Source: JBDUDR01 sp040002845 (GTDB lineage Bacteria > Actinomycetota > Actinomycetes > Propionibacteriales > Nocardioidaceae). Taken from it: a DNA stretch of 28,335 nt. The position numbers and the translations under genes are program-made. The stretch spans positions 1 to 28,335 of the forward strand of contig JBDUDR010000020.1 in NCBI GenBank assembly GCA_040002845.1, given 5' to 3'. Positions 1 to 8,473 of the stretch are shown piece after piece. Every line of letters starts with the position of its first letter. Positions within the stretch are counted from its first letter, which is position 1. The notes beneath the pieces were generated by a model. That model ran no database searches. It was not told the DNA's origin and saw nothing but the letters and a program-made list of their open reading frames with translations.

Positions 1-1095
1 ACGCAGGTCCGGCTGGTCGCCCCCGAGGTCGCAAAGGCGCTCGACGCGGGTGCGCCACCGAGCGCGGCCGATCCTGTCGAGGTGGCCGCGATGGCCTACC
101 TGTTGCGGCCACCCGGATGGGAAACCCTGGTACGGGCAGGGGCCGGGCACGCGGTAACCGAGGCGATCGCGGCGAACCAGGCATCGCTGCGCGAGACGGT
201 GGAGAGTCTGAAGACACAGCTGAGTGAGGCCAGGGCAGAAGCCCGTAGCGCGCGGGCACGGTACCGAGACCAGATCACCAACCTCAAGTCCGAGAACGCC
301 GACCTGCGCAGACGGGTGTCTGACCTGCGAGGTCGCATCAGGCTCGCCGAGAACGCCGCCGCGAAGACCTCCGCCGAGCAGGCTGAAGAACGCGGGCGGG
401 CCGCCTCGGAGTTGGGTGCGCTGGAGGCTGAGGCGAGGCGACTTCGGGCTCGCGTAGCCGAGCTCGAGGCCGGCACGTCGGCGGCTCGCCGAGCTACCAG
501 AGACGAACGCAACATCGCCACCCTGCGCGCCCGACTGTTGCTCGACACGGTCTTGGAGGCCGCCGCCGGGCTGCGCAGAGAGCTCGGACTGCCGGCGGTC
601 GCGGGGTCGCCGGCCGAGACGGTGGAGGCTCGAACAGCCCCGACGGGCGTGCCGGCGCCTGGGACCCGCGCCGAAGCGATAGATGATCCCGGCTTCCTCG
701 AGGAGCTCCTGGCGCTGCCACGTGCCCACCTGGTTGTCGATGGCTACAACGTCACCAAGACAGCATGGCCAACGGCCCCGCTGGAGACCCAGCGGTCTCG
801 GCTCCTGCAAGGTCTCGCTGCGATCGTTGCGAGGCACGGGGCGGAGGTCACTGTGGTGTTCGACGGCGCCGACCTGGTCAACCCGCCGCTGGTCAATGGC
901 TCCCGAGGCGTGCGCGTGCTGTTCAGCCCGCCCGGGGTCATCGCCGACCAGGTGATCCGTGACCTGGTTGACGCGGAACCCGAGGGTCGTCCCGTCGTGG
1001 TGGCCTCCAGCGACCGCGAGGTCGCCGATGGTGTGATCCGGTCGGGTGCTCGCGCCACGGCCTCGGCCAGCTTGGTGCGCCTGCTGAACCGTTGA
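1..1095 (+). CDS. NYN (YacP/PIN-like) domain RNA-binding protein, 5' partial
   Basis: The reading frame is open from base 1, so the gene starts outside the window; 364 residues are visible. Residues about 65-170 are a long charged coiled coil rich in Glu, Arg and Ala. The C-terminal part (from about residue 240) is an NYN/YacP domain: the first acidic motif is LVVDGYNVTK (Asp247 in visible numbering), followed by VVFDGAD and ASSDREVAD. These clustered acidic residues are what is expected of a PIN-like nuclease fold. Actinobacteria commonly carry this coiled coil plus NYN architecture close to respiratory bc1/cytochrome oxidase genes and an NlpC/P60 gene; the latter follows here. An internal ATG at 82 is in frame, but coding homology appears to extend upstream. 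RNA cleavage is family knowledge, not shown by the sequence. Confidence 0.85.
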   Translation, partial: TQVRLVAPEVAKALDAGAPPSAADPVEVAAMAYLLRPPGWETLVRAGAGHAVTEAIAANQASLRETVESLKTQLSEARAEARSARARYRDQITNLKSENADLRRRVSDLRGRIRLAENAAAKTSAEQAEERGRAASELGALEAEARRLRARVAELEAGTSAARRATRDERNIATLRARLLLDTVLEAAAGLRRELGLPAVAGSPAETVEARTAPTGVPAPGTRAEAIDDPGFLEELLALPRAHLVVDGYNVTKTAWPTAPLETQRSRLLQGLAAIVARHGAEVTVVFDGADLVNPPLVNGSRGVRVLFSPPGVIADQVIRDLVDAEPEGRPVVVASSDREVADGVIRSGARATASASLVRLLNR

Positions 1096-1203
1096 CCTGA
1101 ACTACCTGTGTGGCGATTCGCCGAGATTGTCGGTGGCGCCCCTTAGCGTGACGTACGCCCGACTAGATCGGGCTGACTTTCCGCAACTGACTTGGAGTGC
1201 CAG

Positions 1204-1449
1204 ATGACCGATCCAACGGTCAGCGACGACGTGACCCACGTCGACTGCGACGCCTGTTCTGCGCGTGGCCCGGCCTGCGCCGACTGCGTCATCACCTTCC
1301 TGCTCGGTGCGCCGCCCTCCGGCGTGGAGATCGGTCGGGAGGAGCGCCGGGCGATCGAGGCCCTCGCCGCCGGCGGTCTCGTCCCACCGCTGCGGCTCGT
1401 CACACCTGTCGACACACCTGTCGAAGGCCACGAGGTTCGGGGGGCATGA
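1204..1449 (+). CDS. small conserved actinobacterial Cys-rich protein (81 aa)
   Basis: The start is ATG 1204, because a TTGGAG ribosome-binding site (1192-1197) lies six bases upstream; an in-frame TTG at 1192 would sit on that site. The protein has two CxxC pairs near its N-terminus (CDAC and CADC, about residues 15-29), then the segment VITFLLGAPP, and ends with a GLVPPLRLV-type motif. The spacing suggests a small zinc-binding knuckle, which is inference. I recognise this layout from small uncharacterised actinobacterial proteins that sit between NYN and NlpC/P60 genes, exactly as here. No function is known to me. Confidence 0.7.
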   Translation: MTDPTVSDDVTHVDCDACSARGPACADCVITFLLGAPPSGVEIGREERRAIEALAAGGLVPPLRLVTPVDTPVEGHEVRGA

Positions 1450-1544
1450 CGGCTGAGACGGGCGCGGGATGTGTGACTGATGCGACCCGAGTGGCATGAG
1501 TGACTAATGAGGTTAATGGGCTTGAATGACACGGCATTCCGCGA

Positions 1545-1573
1545 TTGCCGACCAGGCCCCGTCTCACTATCGT
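1545..1573 (+). promoter_or_regulatory. candidate sigma70-type promoter for the riboswitch/NlpC transcript
   Basis: TTGCCG (1545-1550), a 17-base spacer, then TATCGT (1568-1573). A start near 1580 would give a leader of about 200 nt that contains the whole riboswitch. The -10 lies in a small inverted repeat (CTCAC TAT CGTGAG). The rest of 1450-1640 shows no convincing gene. Confidence 0.4.
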
Positions 1574-1650
1574 GAGGGCCCTGTGTTTGTGATCGTCGAC
1601 CAGCCGAGGTTGGCGCAGACACAACGCCGAATCTGAACCAGGCGCCCGGG

Positions 1651-1779
1651 GAGCGGTGGGATCAGAACCGGGGACCCAGGTGTTTGGGGTGAATCGGTGC
1701 GTGTGCACCGTAGGGCGTCCTCTCGTCCGAATCCGTCAGCTCACCCGGTAGGCGTCGAGTAGAGGGAGACCGACCGCTC
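1651..1779 (+). promoter_or_regulatory. ydaO/yuaA-type cyclic di-AMP riboswitch
   Basis: Several conserved blocks of the ydaO aptamer are readable in order: GGGGACCC (1670-1677), TTTGGGGTGAATCGG (1683-1697), AGGGCGTC (1712-1719), CCGAATCCGTCAGCT (1727-1741) and CCGGTAGGC (1745-1753), then a purine-rich GAGGGAG (1762-1768). The closing stem is exact: GAGCGGT (1651-1657) pairs with ACCGCTC (1773-1779). This class binds cyclic di-AMP and usually turns the gene off when the ligand is high; in actinobacteria it often precedes cell-wall hydrolases, as here. The closing stem ends on the base before the GTG start at 1780. There is therefore no separate expression platform, and the aptamer's own purine-rich strand is the only visible ribosome-binding site. 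No terminator hairpin follows. Confidence 0.9.
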
Positions 1780-2808
1780 GTGTCGAACGGCCGGATGCGC
1801 CATCAGGGCCGCACCGTCATCGTCGTCTGCATCGCCACGTTCGTCGCCTTGACCCTTTCGCCGGGCTCAAGCGCAGCCGATCCCCACTCCAAGCCCACGC
1901 TGGCTCAGGTCCAGCGCAGGGTCGAACACCTCGACCGTCAGGCGGAGCAAGCCTCCGAGCGGTTCAACACGATTCGCGAGCAGCTCAAGACTACGCGCGC
2001 TCACCTGTCCGCGGTCCAGGCGGACTTCAGCCGGCAACGGTCCAAGGTCACTCGGATGCAGGACGACATCGCAGCCCTGGTGGTCGCCGGCTTCCAGGGC
2101 AGCTCCCTTGGCACCACCGCTTCGCTGGTCCTGTCGAACGACCCCGACCAGTTCCTCCGGACGCTGTCGACAGTGGAGTCCGTGGCCGACACCCAGTCAC
2201 GGATGTTCACCCGCTACCTGCGGCTCAAGCAGGGGCTGGACGCCAAACAGGCACAGCTGCGAGACGAGGTTGCCGCGATCCGAGCGGCCAAGGTCGACAT
2301 GGCCAAGCAGCAGGCGACGATCAACAAGAAGTCTGATGCCGCTGACGCGCTGCTCTCGTCGCTGAAAGCCGCCCAGCGGGAGAAGCTGGTCGCCCAGCAG
2401 GAAAGCACGAGTGCTGGTCAAGCCACCAACACCGGGAACCCTCCGCAAGTTCCGGCGTCCGGGCGAGCCAAGATCGCGGTGGATTTCGCGCTGGCACAAC
2501 TCGGTGACCCTTACGTCTACGGTGCCGCAGGCCCCGACACGTGGGACTGCTCAGGACTCACGATGGGTGCGTGGGGAGCCGCGGGAGTCTACTTGCCGCA
2601 CTCGTCGAGCATGCAGTACAGCTACGGCACACCGGTTGCGATGTCTGATCTCCAACCCGGTGACCTGGTGTTCTTCTACTCACCGATCAGCCACGTCGCG
2701 ATCTACATCGGCGGCGGTCAGGTTGTCCACGCGCCACACACCGGTGATGTCGTACGCATCGCGCCGATGAGCGAGATGCCGTACGCTGGAGCGGTCCGCC
2801 CCGGCTGA
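1780..2808 (+). CDS. secreted NlpC/P60 (C40) peptidoglycan endopeptidase
   Basis: 342 residues. The order is a signal peptide (about residues 8-32, cleavage near SSAADP), a long coiled-coil segment (about 40-205), a short linker, and a C-terminal NlpC/P60 domain (about 228-342). The catalytic residues are visible: Cys257 in WDCSGL, His305 in SHVAIYI and His317 in HAPHTGD. Proteins of this RipA/RipC type cut the D-gamma-Glu to diaminopimelate bond in peptide stems and act in cell separation; the coiled coil often controls the enzyme. GTG 1780 is preferred because GAGGGAG (1762-1768) lies 11 bases upstream. ATG 1795 is in frame and would still leave a signal peptide, but has no ribosome-binding site. 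Expression should depend on the c-di-AMP riboswitch directly upstream. The M. tuberculosis counterpart by neighbourhood is Rv2190c. Confidence 0.92.
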   Translation: MSNGRMRHQGRTVIVVCIATFVALTLSPGSSAADPHSKPTLAQVQRRVEHLDRQAEQASERFNTIREQLKTTRAHLSAVQADFSRQRSKVTRMQDDIAALVVAGFQGSSLGTTASLVLSNDPDQFLRTLSTVESVADTQSRMFTRYLRLKQGLDAKQAQLRDEVAAIRAAKVDMAKQQATINKKSDAADALLSSLKAAQREKLVAQQESTSAGQATNTGNPPQVPASGRAKIAVDFALAQLGDPYVYGAAGPDTWDCSGLTMGAWGAAGVYLPHSSSMQYSYGTPVAMSDLQPGDLVFFYSPISHVAIYIGGGQVVHAPHTGDVVRIAPMSEMPYAGAVRPG

Positions 2809-2851
2809 CAGGGCACAGCAGGGAGGGTCACTCGCCCGCAACCGGGCTGCT

Positions 2852-2857
2852 TAGGAT
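2852..2857 (+). promoter_or_regulatory. -10 box for a probable leaderless transcript
   Basis: TAGGAT ends six bases before the GTG at 2864, the typical spacing when transcription starts on or next to the start codon. It supports 2864 as the start and suggests that the protease gene can be expressed independently of the riboswitch upstream. Confidence 0.4.
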
Positions 2858-2863
2858 CGGGGA

Positions 2864-4135
2864 GTGACTGAAGAGCCGCGACCTGTGACAACTGTGCGCG
2901 CCATCTCGATCGGTGTCGCGCTGGTCATAGCCGTCGCGGCCGGGACCCTCGTCATCAGTCAACAGAGCACGTCTCCGGCGGATCAGTCCAACGGGGTGGC
3001 TCCGCGTTCGGACACCGCGCCCCTGGACAGCCACCGTGACCAGGCAACGGCGGCTGTCGTACGTCGACTCGAGACGGCGGTGCGCACCGAAGACCGCGCC
3101 GGGTTTCTGGCCCTTACCGAGCCAGACAACCGGCGCTGCAAGACACAGCTGCGGTATGTCTTCGCGAACCTGCAGAGACTGGACGTGACGCACTTCGCGG
3201 CGCGCTACCGGGGTGGAGGAGCCGGTCTCACCAACCAGGGCGATGGCTCGTGGGTCGCAGGCGTGGATATGTCGTGGCGACTCACAGGTTTCGACACCCG
3301 TCCGGTGACCCAGCAGAGCTCGCTGACGTTCGCGGCACACGACGGTCGGACGTACCTGGAGCGCATCGGCCTGCCCACCGACAACCGGTGGCCGTTGTGG
3401 GCTCTGGGCCCGCTGACGGTACTCAGGCGCTCGGGTGCCGTCGTGGTGGCCGTCGGCAAGGATCGCGTGCGCACCACGATCGCAGGGGCAGCCCGGGCGA
3501 TCGAGGCCGTGCGGCGGGTGATCGGCAGCAATGACGGCCCGCTGCTGGTGATCGCTCCGGCTACCGCGCGGGAATTCGACCGGCTGGTAGGAGTCTCCAT
3601 CGGTTACGCGAAGATCGCAGCTGTGACGACCACAGCCGACGGATCGCTGAGTCCCAAGTCACTCACCATGGTGGACCTCAATCCCACAGTTTTCGACAGG
3701 CTGGGTCCGGAAGCCGACCAGGTGGTGCTGTCACACGAAGCCACCCACGCAATGACCCACGCGGTCACCACCGAGTTGCCGGCCTGGCTCAAGGAGGGTT
3801 TCGCCGACTATGTGGCCTTTCGCGACACCGGGTTACCTCCCGTGGCCATCGCCGAGGGTTTCCTGGGCGAGGTGCGCAAGCGCGGTGCACCCTCGCAGCT
3901 GCCGTTGCGACGGGCTTTCCAGGTTGACGCCCCACGGCTCGGCCACGCGTACGAGGCAGCTTGGCTGGCCTGCGAAATGATCGCCCGACGGTACGGGCAA
4001 GACGCGTTGGTCCGCTTGTACGTGCAGGCAGGCAAGGTAGGCGCCCAGCCAGCCATCCACCGCGTGCTCGCAATCGGTCCTACAGCGCTGACCCGCCTCT
4101 GGCAGCGATATTCGGAAAGGCTCGCCGGTGGCTAA
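2864..4135 (+). CDS. membrane-anchored HEXXH (peptidase MA-like) zinc metalloprotease
   Basis: 423 residues. An N-terminal hydrophobic helix (about residues 11-32) after a short cytoplasmic tail anchors the protein, with the bulk outside. A middle region of about 250 residues has no motif I can name and resembles an NTF2-like accessory domain in length and position (inference). The C-terminal part holds the zinc site HEATH (291-295), with a third ligand Glu311 in WLKEGFADY; the spacing fits the gluzincin/peptidase MA type. GTG 2864 is chosen because of the -10 at 2852-2857. The stop overlaps the next gene by 8 bases, so the two proteases are probably translationally coupled. By position this corresponds to the Rv2189c slot of mycobacteria. 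Substrate unknown. Confidence 0.8.
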   Translation: MTEEPRPVTTVRAISIGVALVIAVAAGTLVISQQSTSPADQSNGVAPRSDTAPLDSHRDQATAAVVRRLETAVRTEDRAGFLALTEPDNRRCKTQLRYVFANLQRLDVTHFAARYRGGGAGLTNQGDGSWVAGVDMSWRLTGFDTRPVTQQSSLTFAAHDGRTYLERIGLPTDNRWPLWALGPLTVLRRSGAVVVAVGKDRVRTTIAGAARAIEAVRRVIGSNDGPLLVIAPATAREFDRLVGVSIGYAKIAAVTTTADGSLSPKSLTMVDLNPTVFDRLGPEADQVVLSHEATHAMTHAVTTELPAWLKEGFADYVAFRDTGLPPVAIAEGFLGEVRKRGAPSQLPLRRAFQVDAPRLGHAYEAAWLACEMIARRYGQDALVRLYVQAGKVGAQPAIHRVLAIGPTALTRLWQRYSERLAGG

Positions 4136-5426
4136 TCGACCGCGGACGGCTCGCCGCATGGCGTGGATGGCGTTGCTGGTCTTGGCCGCGGCGCTGGCGA
4201 CGACCATCGTCGTGACGACGCCGTGGCATCCCCTGCCTGGCGCCGGATCGCTGCATGGTGATGCTGCCCGCGACTTCACGCCGGGGCAGATCGCGCGCGC
4301 CAAGCGGTTCCACAACCAGATCAGGTGGCCGTTCGGCGCGGGGTTGGTGATCGGTCTTGTCGTGGTCGGCCTGCTGGGCCTGACCGGAAGTGGCGCGGCC
4401 CTGGTTCGCTGGGGCGGGGGGCGGTTGCCCTGGTGGTGGCTGAAGGTCGTCGTCGGGGTCGCTGTGATCTCGCTGGTCCTGCTCGTGGCGGCGGTGCCGT
4501 TCAACGTGTGGATCGAGACGATCCTGCGGCGGTACGGCCTCTCGACGCAGTCCTGGACCTCGTGGACGTCTGATGTCGTCAAGTCCTTCGCCGTTGCGGT
4601 CGTCATCACATCGGTGGGCTTGGTCTTGCTGATCGGCCTGGCCAGAAGGTTCCACGACTGGTGGTTCGTGCCGGGCGCATTGGCAGCCTTCCTGCTGGTG
4701 GTGCTGGCGTCTTTCGCCTATCCGGTGGTGGTGGAGCCCCTGTTCAACCGGTTCACGCCGATGCAAGACGGACCTTTGCGTATGTCCCTGCTCAACCTGG
4801 CCGCCGAGGACGGTGTCCACGTGGACCAGGTACTCGTGGCTGACGCCTCCCGGCGGACGACAGCGCTCAACGCGTACGTGTCGGGATTCGGATCTACCAG
4901 GCGCATTGTTGTGTACGACACCCTGCTCGACTCGTCATCACCTGAGGAAGTTCGGCTGGTTGTTGCGCACGAGCTCGGACATGCCAAGCACAACGACGTA
5001 CTTCACGGGACCTTGATCGGTGCTCTGGGAGCGGCCGCCGGTGTCGTGGTGCTGGCGCTGATGCTGGGCTGGCCAGCCGTGTTGCAGCGGAGCGGAGCCG
5101 GTGCCGCAGGTGACCCGGCAGTCGTGGCCTTGCTGGTGACGCTGACGAGCTACGGCGCTTTTCTCGTGATGCCGGTCGAGAACCTGGTGAGTCGCCACAT
5201 CGAAGCACGGGCCGATGTCCACTCACTCGATCTCACCCATGATCCAGCCGGTGTGGTCGCCCTGGAGCGCCGGCTCGCCATCACCAACCTCTCGCAGCTG
5301 CAACCGAACAGGTGGCTGTATGCCTGGTTCGGTTCACATCCCACGACTGTGGACCGGATCGAGAGCGCACGAGAATGGGCGAGGCTCAATGGTGTGCCGG
5401 TGCCTTCACCGTCGGTGAGTCCATGA
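4128..5426 (+). CDS. M48 family (Ste24/CAAX-protease-like) integral membrane metalloprotease
   Basis: 432 residues with about five hydrophobic helices in the first 200 residues, the M48 zinc motif HELGH at 281-285, two further helices, and the third zinc ligand Glu359 in HIEARADVHSLDL. This is the Ste24/HtpX-type layout; bacterial members degrade or process membrane proteins, and prenyl-protein substrates are not expected in bacteria. The GTG start lies inside the upstream protease gene (8-base overlap), and the stop shares ATGA with the downstream mannosyltransferase. This ties the two proteases and PimB' into one translational unit. Which envelope protein it cleaves cannot be read from the sequence. 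Confidence 0.88.
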   Translation: MANRPRTARRMAWMALLVLAAALATTIVVTTPWHPLPGAGSLHGDAARDFTPGQIARAKRFHNQIRWPFGAGLVIGLVVVGLLGLTGSGAALVRWGGGRLPWWWLKVVVGVAVISLVLLVAAVPFNVWIETILRRYGLSTQSWTSWTSDVVKSFAVAVVITSVGLVLLIGLARRFHDWWFVPGALAAFLLVVLASFAYPVVVEPLFNRFTPMQDGPLRMSLLNLAAEDGVHVDQVLVADASRRTTALNAYVSGFGSTRRIVVYDTLLDSSSPEEVRLVVAHELGHAKHNDVLHGTLIGALGAAAGVVVLALMLGWPAVLQRSGAGAAGDPAVVALLVTLTSYGAFLVMPVENLVSRHIEARADVHSLDLTHDPAGVVALERRLAITNLSQLQPNRWLYAWFGSHPTTVDRIESAREWARLNGVPVPSPSVSP

Positions 5427-6568
5427 GCCGGACGCTCGTGGTGACCAACGACTTCCCGACCAGACGAGGCGGCATCGAGGCGTTCGTGTTCGCGCTGTGC
5501 GAGCAGTTGGACAGCGACGAGGTAGTGGTCTACACGGCATCCATGCCGGGTGCCGCTGAGTTCGACGGGGAGCTCGGCTTCGAGGTCGTGCGCGACCGCT
5601 CGCGGATCCTGCTTCCCTCCGGGCGGGTGGCTCGCCGCGCACGAGAGATGTTGCGCACGCGCGGTTGCGATCGGGTGCTGTTCGGAGCGTCGGCGCCGCT
5701 GGGGCTGCTGGCGCCGCGACTTCGGTCGGCGGGAGCCCAGCATTGCGTGGCCCTCACGCACGGTCACGAGACCTGGTGGGCAACGGTCCCGGGTGCTCGG
5801 TCGGCGATGCGCCGCATCGGCGACAGCTGCGACACCTTGACCTACGTCTCGAGCTGGTGCCGGGACCAGGTCGCGCGCGCATTGTCGCCGGATGCGAGGT
5901 CGCGGTTGCGCCGCCTGACCCCCGGGGTCGACAGCCAGCGGTTCAAGCCAGGGTGTGGCGGCGACGAGGTTCGGGCCCGGCTGGGCATCCGTGAAGACGC
6001 CAGTGTGGTGGTGTGCGCCGCGCGCATGGTTGCCCGCAAGGGTCAAGACACCTTGGTGCGTGCCTGGCCGCTTGTGCTCAGCGCCGTGCCCCAGGCCATG
6101 CTGTTGCTGGTAGGCGATGGCTCATACCGACGGAACATCGAGCGGTTGTCGGTTGCACAGGGGGTGCGAGACAACGTTGCGTTCGCCGGATCCGTACCGT
6201 GGGCCGAGATGCCGGCTCACTTCGACGCCGGAGATGTCTTCGCCATGCCGAGCCGAACGCGGCTGGCCGGCCTGGAGCCCGAGGCGCTGGGCATCGTGTT
6301 CCTCGAGGCGGCGGCCTGTGGCCTGCCGGTGGTGGTTGGCGACTCCGGCGGCGCCTCCGACGCGGTTCGCCCCGAGGAGACCGGATTCGTCGTTGATCCT
6401 CGCGATCCGGAGGTCGTGGCCGGCACCTTGATCCGGTTGCTCCAAGACCGTGAGCTGGCCGCCCGGATGGGATCGGCCGGTCGCAGCTGGATGGGCTCGG
6501 AATGGACGTGGTCCGGCAGCGGTACGCGCCTCAAGGCCCTGCTGGCCGGCCAGGATCCGGACGCCTGA
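5423..6568 (+). CDS. pimB: GT4 phosphatidylinositol monomannoside alpha-1,6-mannosyltransferase (PimB'-like)
   Basis: 381 residues, the length of M. tuberculosis PimB' (Rv2188c), with close similarity along the protein: MSRTLVVTNDFPTRRGG at the start, GASAPL, THGHE, YVSSWCR, ARMVARKGQDTL and the EX7E motif (Glu287-Glu295 in PEALGIVFLEA). These define a GT-B retaining mannosyltransferase that uses GDP-mannose to add the second mannose to phosphatidylinositol mannoside on the cytoplasmic face of the membrane. The start is ATG 5423, overlapping the M48 stop as ATGA; the frame is open further upstream to 5312, but that part is a shadow of the M48 gene. It converges on the FadD15-like gene, which is the PimB' neighbour in mycobacteria too. 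Confidence 0.9.
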   Translation: MSRTLVVTNDFPTRRGGIEAFVFALCEQLDSDEVVVYTASMPGAAEFDGELGFEVVRDRSRILLPSGRVARRAREMLRTRGCDRVLFGASAPLGLLAPRLRSAGAQHCVALTHGHETWWATVPGARSAMRRIGDSCDTLTYVSSWCRDQVARALSPDARSRLRRLTPGVDSQRFKPGCGGDEVRARLGIREDASVVVCAARMVARKGQDTLVRAWPLVLSAVPQAMLLLVGDGSYRRNIERLSVAQGVRDNVAFAGSVPWAEMPAHFDAGDVFAMPSRTRLAGLEPEALGIVFLEAAACGLPVVVGDSGGASDAVRPEETGFVVDPRDPEVVAGTLIRLLQDRELAARMGSAGRSWMGSEWTWSGSGTRLKALLAGQDPDA

Positions 6569-6593
6569 CCCGGTATTTGGGCGCACAGCTCGC

Positions 6594-8384
6594 TCAGGTG
6601 TAGAGCGACTCCACCTCTGCCGCGAAATCCCGCAGCACCACGCCGCGCTTGAGCTTTAGCGAAGGGGTGAGGTGGCCGTCCTCCTCGGTCCAGTCCAGGC
6701 GAAGGATCTTGAACTTGCGAATCGACTCGGCCTTTGACACGGCCGCGTTGGCGTCGTCTACGGCACCCTGGATCTCGGCCCTCAGATCGGGGTCCTCGAC
6801 GAGGTCGGCGATGCCCCCCGACTTGTCGTGCGCCCGAGCCCAGGCCGGGAACGACTCCGGATCGATGGTCACCAGGGCCGCCACGAACGGTTTCGCGTCT
6901 CCCACGACGATGCACTGGCTGATGAGGTTGTGTGCACGAAGGCGGTCCTCGAGGACAGCCGGGGCGACATTCTTGCCGCCGGCAGTCACCAGGATCTCCT
7001 TCTTGCGACCGGTGATCTTGACGTAGCCGTCCACGTCGATCTCGCCGACGTCGCCGGTGTGGAACCACCCGTCGGCATCCAGTGCAGCCTCCGTCGCCTC
7101 CGGGTCGTTCCAGTAGCCGGCGAACACCTGCCCGCCGGAGAACAGCAGTTCCCCGTCGTCTGCCACCCGCACGCTCGTCCCACCCAGTGGTTGACCGACG
7201 GACCCGATGCGTTGCGCGTCGGGTCGGTTGGCGGTCACCGCGGCGGTGGTCTCGGTGAGGCCGTACCCCTCTAGGATGTTGACACCGATGCCGCGGAAGA
7301 AGTGCGCGAGTCGCTCTCCGAGCGGAGCCCCACCGGACACCGCATATCGGGCCTGGCCGCCGAGCGCCGCCCGCAACCTGCTGTAGACCAGCCGGTCGAA
7401 CAGGGCATGCTTGGCGCGCAGGACCAGCCGTGGAGCGCCATTGTCCAGCGCCCGGCTGTACGCGATCGCAGTCTGCACGGCGGCGTCGAACGGCCGGCCT
7501 CTACCCTCGGCGCGCGCGCGCTGGCTTGCGGTGTTGAACACCTTCTCGAACACCCGCGGCACGGCCAGGATGAAGGTGGGTCGGAACGCGGCGAAGTCGT
7601 CTAGCAGGTGGGCGATGTCCGCGGAGTGGCCCAGCTCGACACGGGCCTCGACGCAGCCCAGCTGGATGATGCGCGCGAACACATGGGCCAGTGGCAAGAA
7701 CAGCAAGGTGGATGCGTCCTCGTCGGCAAACAGGTCGTCGAGGTTGTGGACGGCAACCCCGATCTCGAACATGAAGTTGCCATGGGTGATGCGGCAGCCT
7801 TTTGGTCGCCCGGTGGTGCCCGACGTGTAGATCAAGGTGGCCAGTGAGTCGGGGCCGGCTGCCGTCCGCGCCGCCTCGACAGCGGCGTCGCTGAGCGCCG
7901 CCCCCGATCCAGTGAGCCGGCCGACGGCTCCCTCATCTATCACGAAGACGGAGCGCAGCCAGCGGATCTCAGGCTGGATCTGTTCGAGGCGGGCACCGTG
8001 CTCGCTGGTCTCGGCGATGCAGAGCACGGCCTGGGAATCGGACAGGATCCAGGCCATCTGCTCGGCGGATGAGGTCTCGTAAACAGGCACGGTCACCGCG
8101 CCCGCGAACCAGATCGCGTAGTCGAACAGGGTCCACTCGTACCTGGTCTTGGAGATCAGTGCGACCCGGTCACCAGGCTGAATCCCCGCGCTGATCAATC
8201 CCTTGGCGACCGCGCGAACCTCGCGAAGAAAGGCAGCGCAGCTGATCTTGTCCCAGGTGCCGGTCGAGGTGCGCCGCCGGAAGGCGACGGTCGTTGGGTG
8301 CTGTTCGGCGTTGCGTACGACCACGTCCGTAAGGTTGCCGCTCGTCGGAAGGTCGACCGTGAGCGGTGTGGCGTAGGTACGCAA
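6594..8384 (-). CDS. long-chain fatty-acid-CoA synthetase, FadD15 type
   Basis: 596 residues, close to M. tuberculosis FadD15 (600). Adenylate-forming motifs are clear: LIYTSGTTGRPKG (about 184-196), the GYGLTETTA motif, the hinge region DGYVKITGRKKEI, and the conserved lysine region VTAGGKNVAP. It activates fatty acids to acyl-AMP and then acyl-CoA. The start is TTG 8384, chosen because a perfect GGAGG stands six bases upstream and the protein then begins at the same place as FadD15. The open frame runs on to 8561, but the extra part reads through the promoter region and the 5' end of the divergent gene. It converges with pimB with only 25 bases between stops. With PlsC at 16508 it could supply acyl chains for phospholipid or PIM synthesis (inference). 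Confidence 0.92.
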   Translation of the reverse strand: MRTYATPLTVDLPTSGNLTDVVVRNAEQHPTTVAFRRRTSTGTWDKISCAAFLREVRAVAKGLISAGIQPGDRVALISKTRYEWTLFDYAIWFAGAVTVPVYETSSAEQMAWILSDSQAVLCIAETSEHGARLEQIQPEIRWLRSVFVIDEGAVGRLTGSGAALSDAAVEAARTAAGPDSLATLIYTSGTTGRPKGCRITHGNFMFEIGVAVHNLDDLFADEDASTLLFLPLAHVFARIIQLGCVEARVELGHSADIAHLLDDFAAFRPTFILAVPRVFEKVFNTASQRARAEGRGRPFDAAVQTAIAYSRALDNGAPRLVLRAKHALFDRLVYSRLRAALGGQARYAVSGGAPLGERLAHFFRGIGVNILEGYGLTETTAAVTANRPDAQRIGSVGQPLGGTSVRVADDGELLFSGGQVFAGYWNDPEATEAALDADGWFHTGDVGEIDVDGYVKITGRKKEILVTAGGKNVAPAVLEDRLRAHNLISQCIVVGDAKPFVAALVTIDPESFPAWARAHDKSGGIADLVEDPDLRAEIQGAVDDANAAVSKAESIRKFKILRLDWTEEDGHLTPSLKLKRGVVLRDFAAEVESLYT

Positions 8385-8406
8385 TGCATTCCTCCAGTCC
8401 ACAGGG

Positions 8407-8434
8407 TTGCCCGCCGGCACGCTATCGGTAGTCT
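8407..8434 (+). promoter_or_regulatory. candidate promoter for the SRPBCC gene in the divergent fadD region
   Basis: TTGCCC (8407-8412), a 16-base spacer and TAGTCT (8429-8434) point toward the + strand gene, which has a strong AGGAGGGG ribosome-binding site at 8458-8465. The 89-base interval must also hold the fadD promoter on the other strand, so the two are probably co-controlled. Confidence 0.35.
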
Positions 8435-8473
8435 CCTGGCCATCAGGCAGCGATCTCAGGAGGGGCCCGCCAC

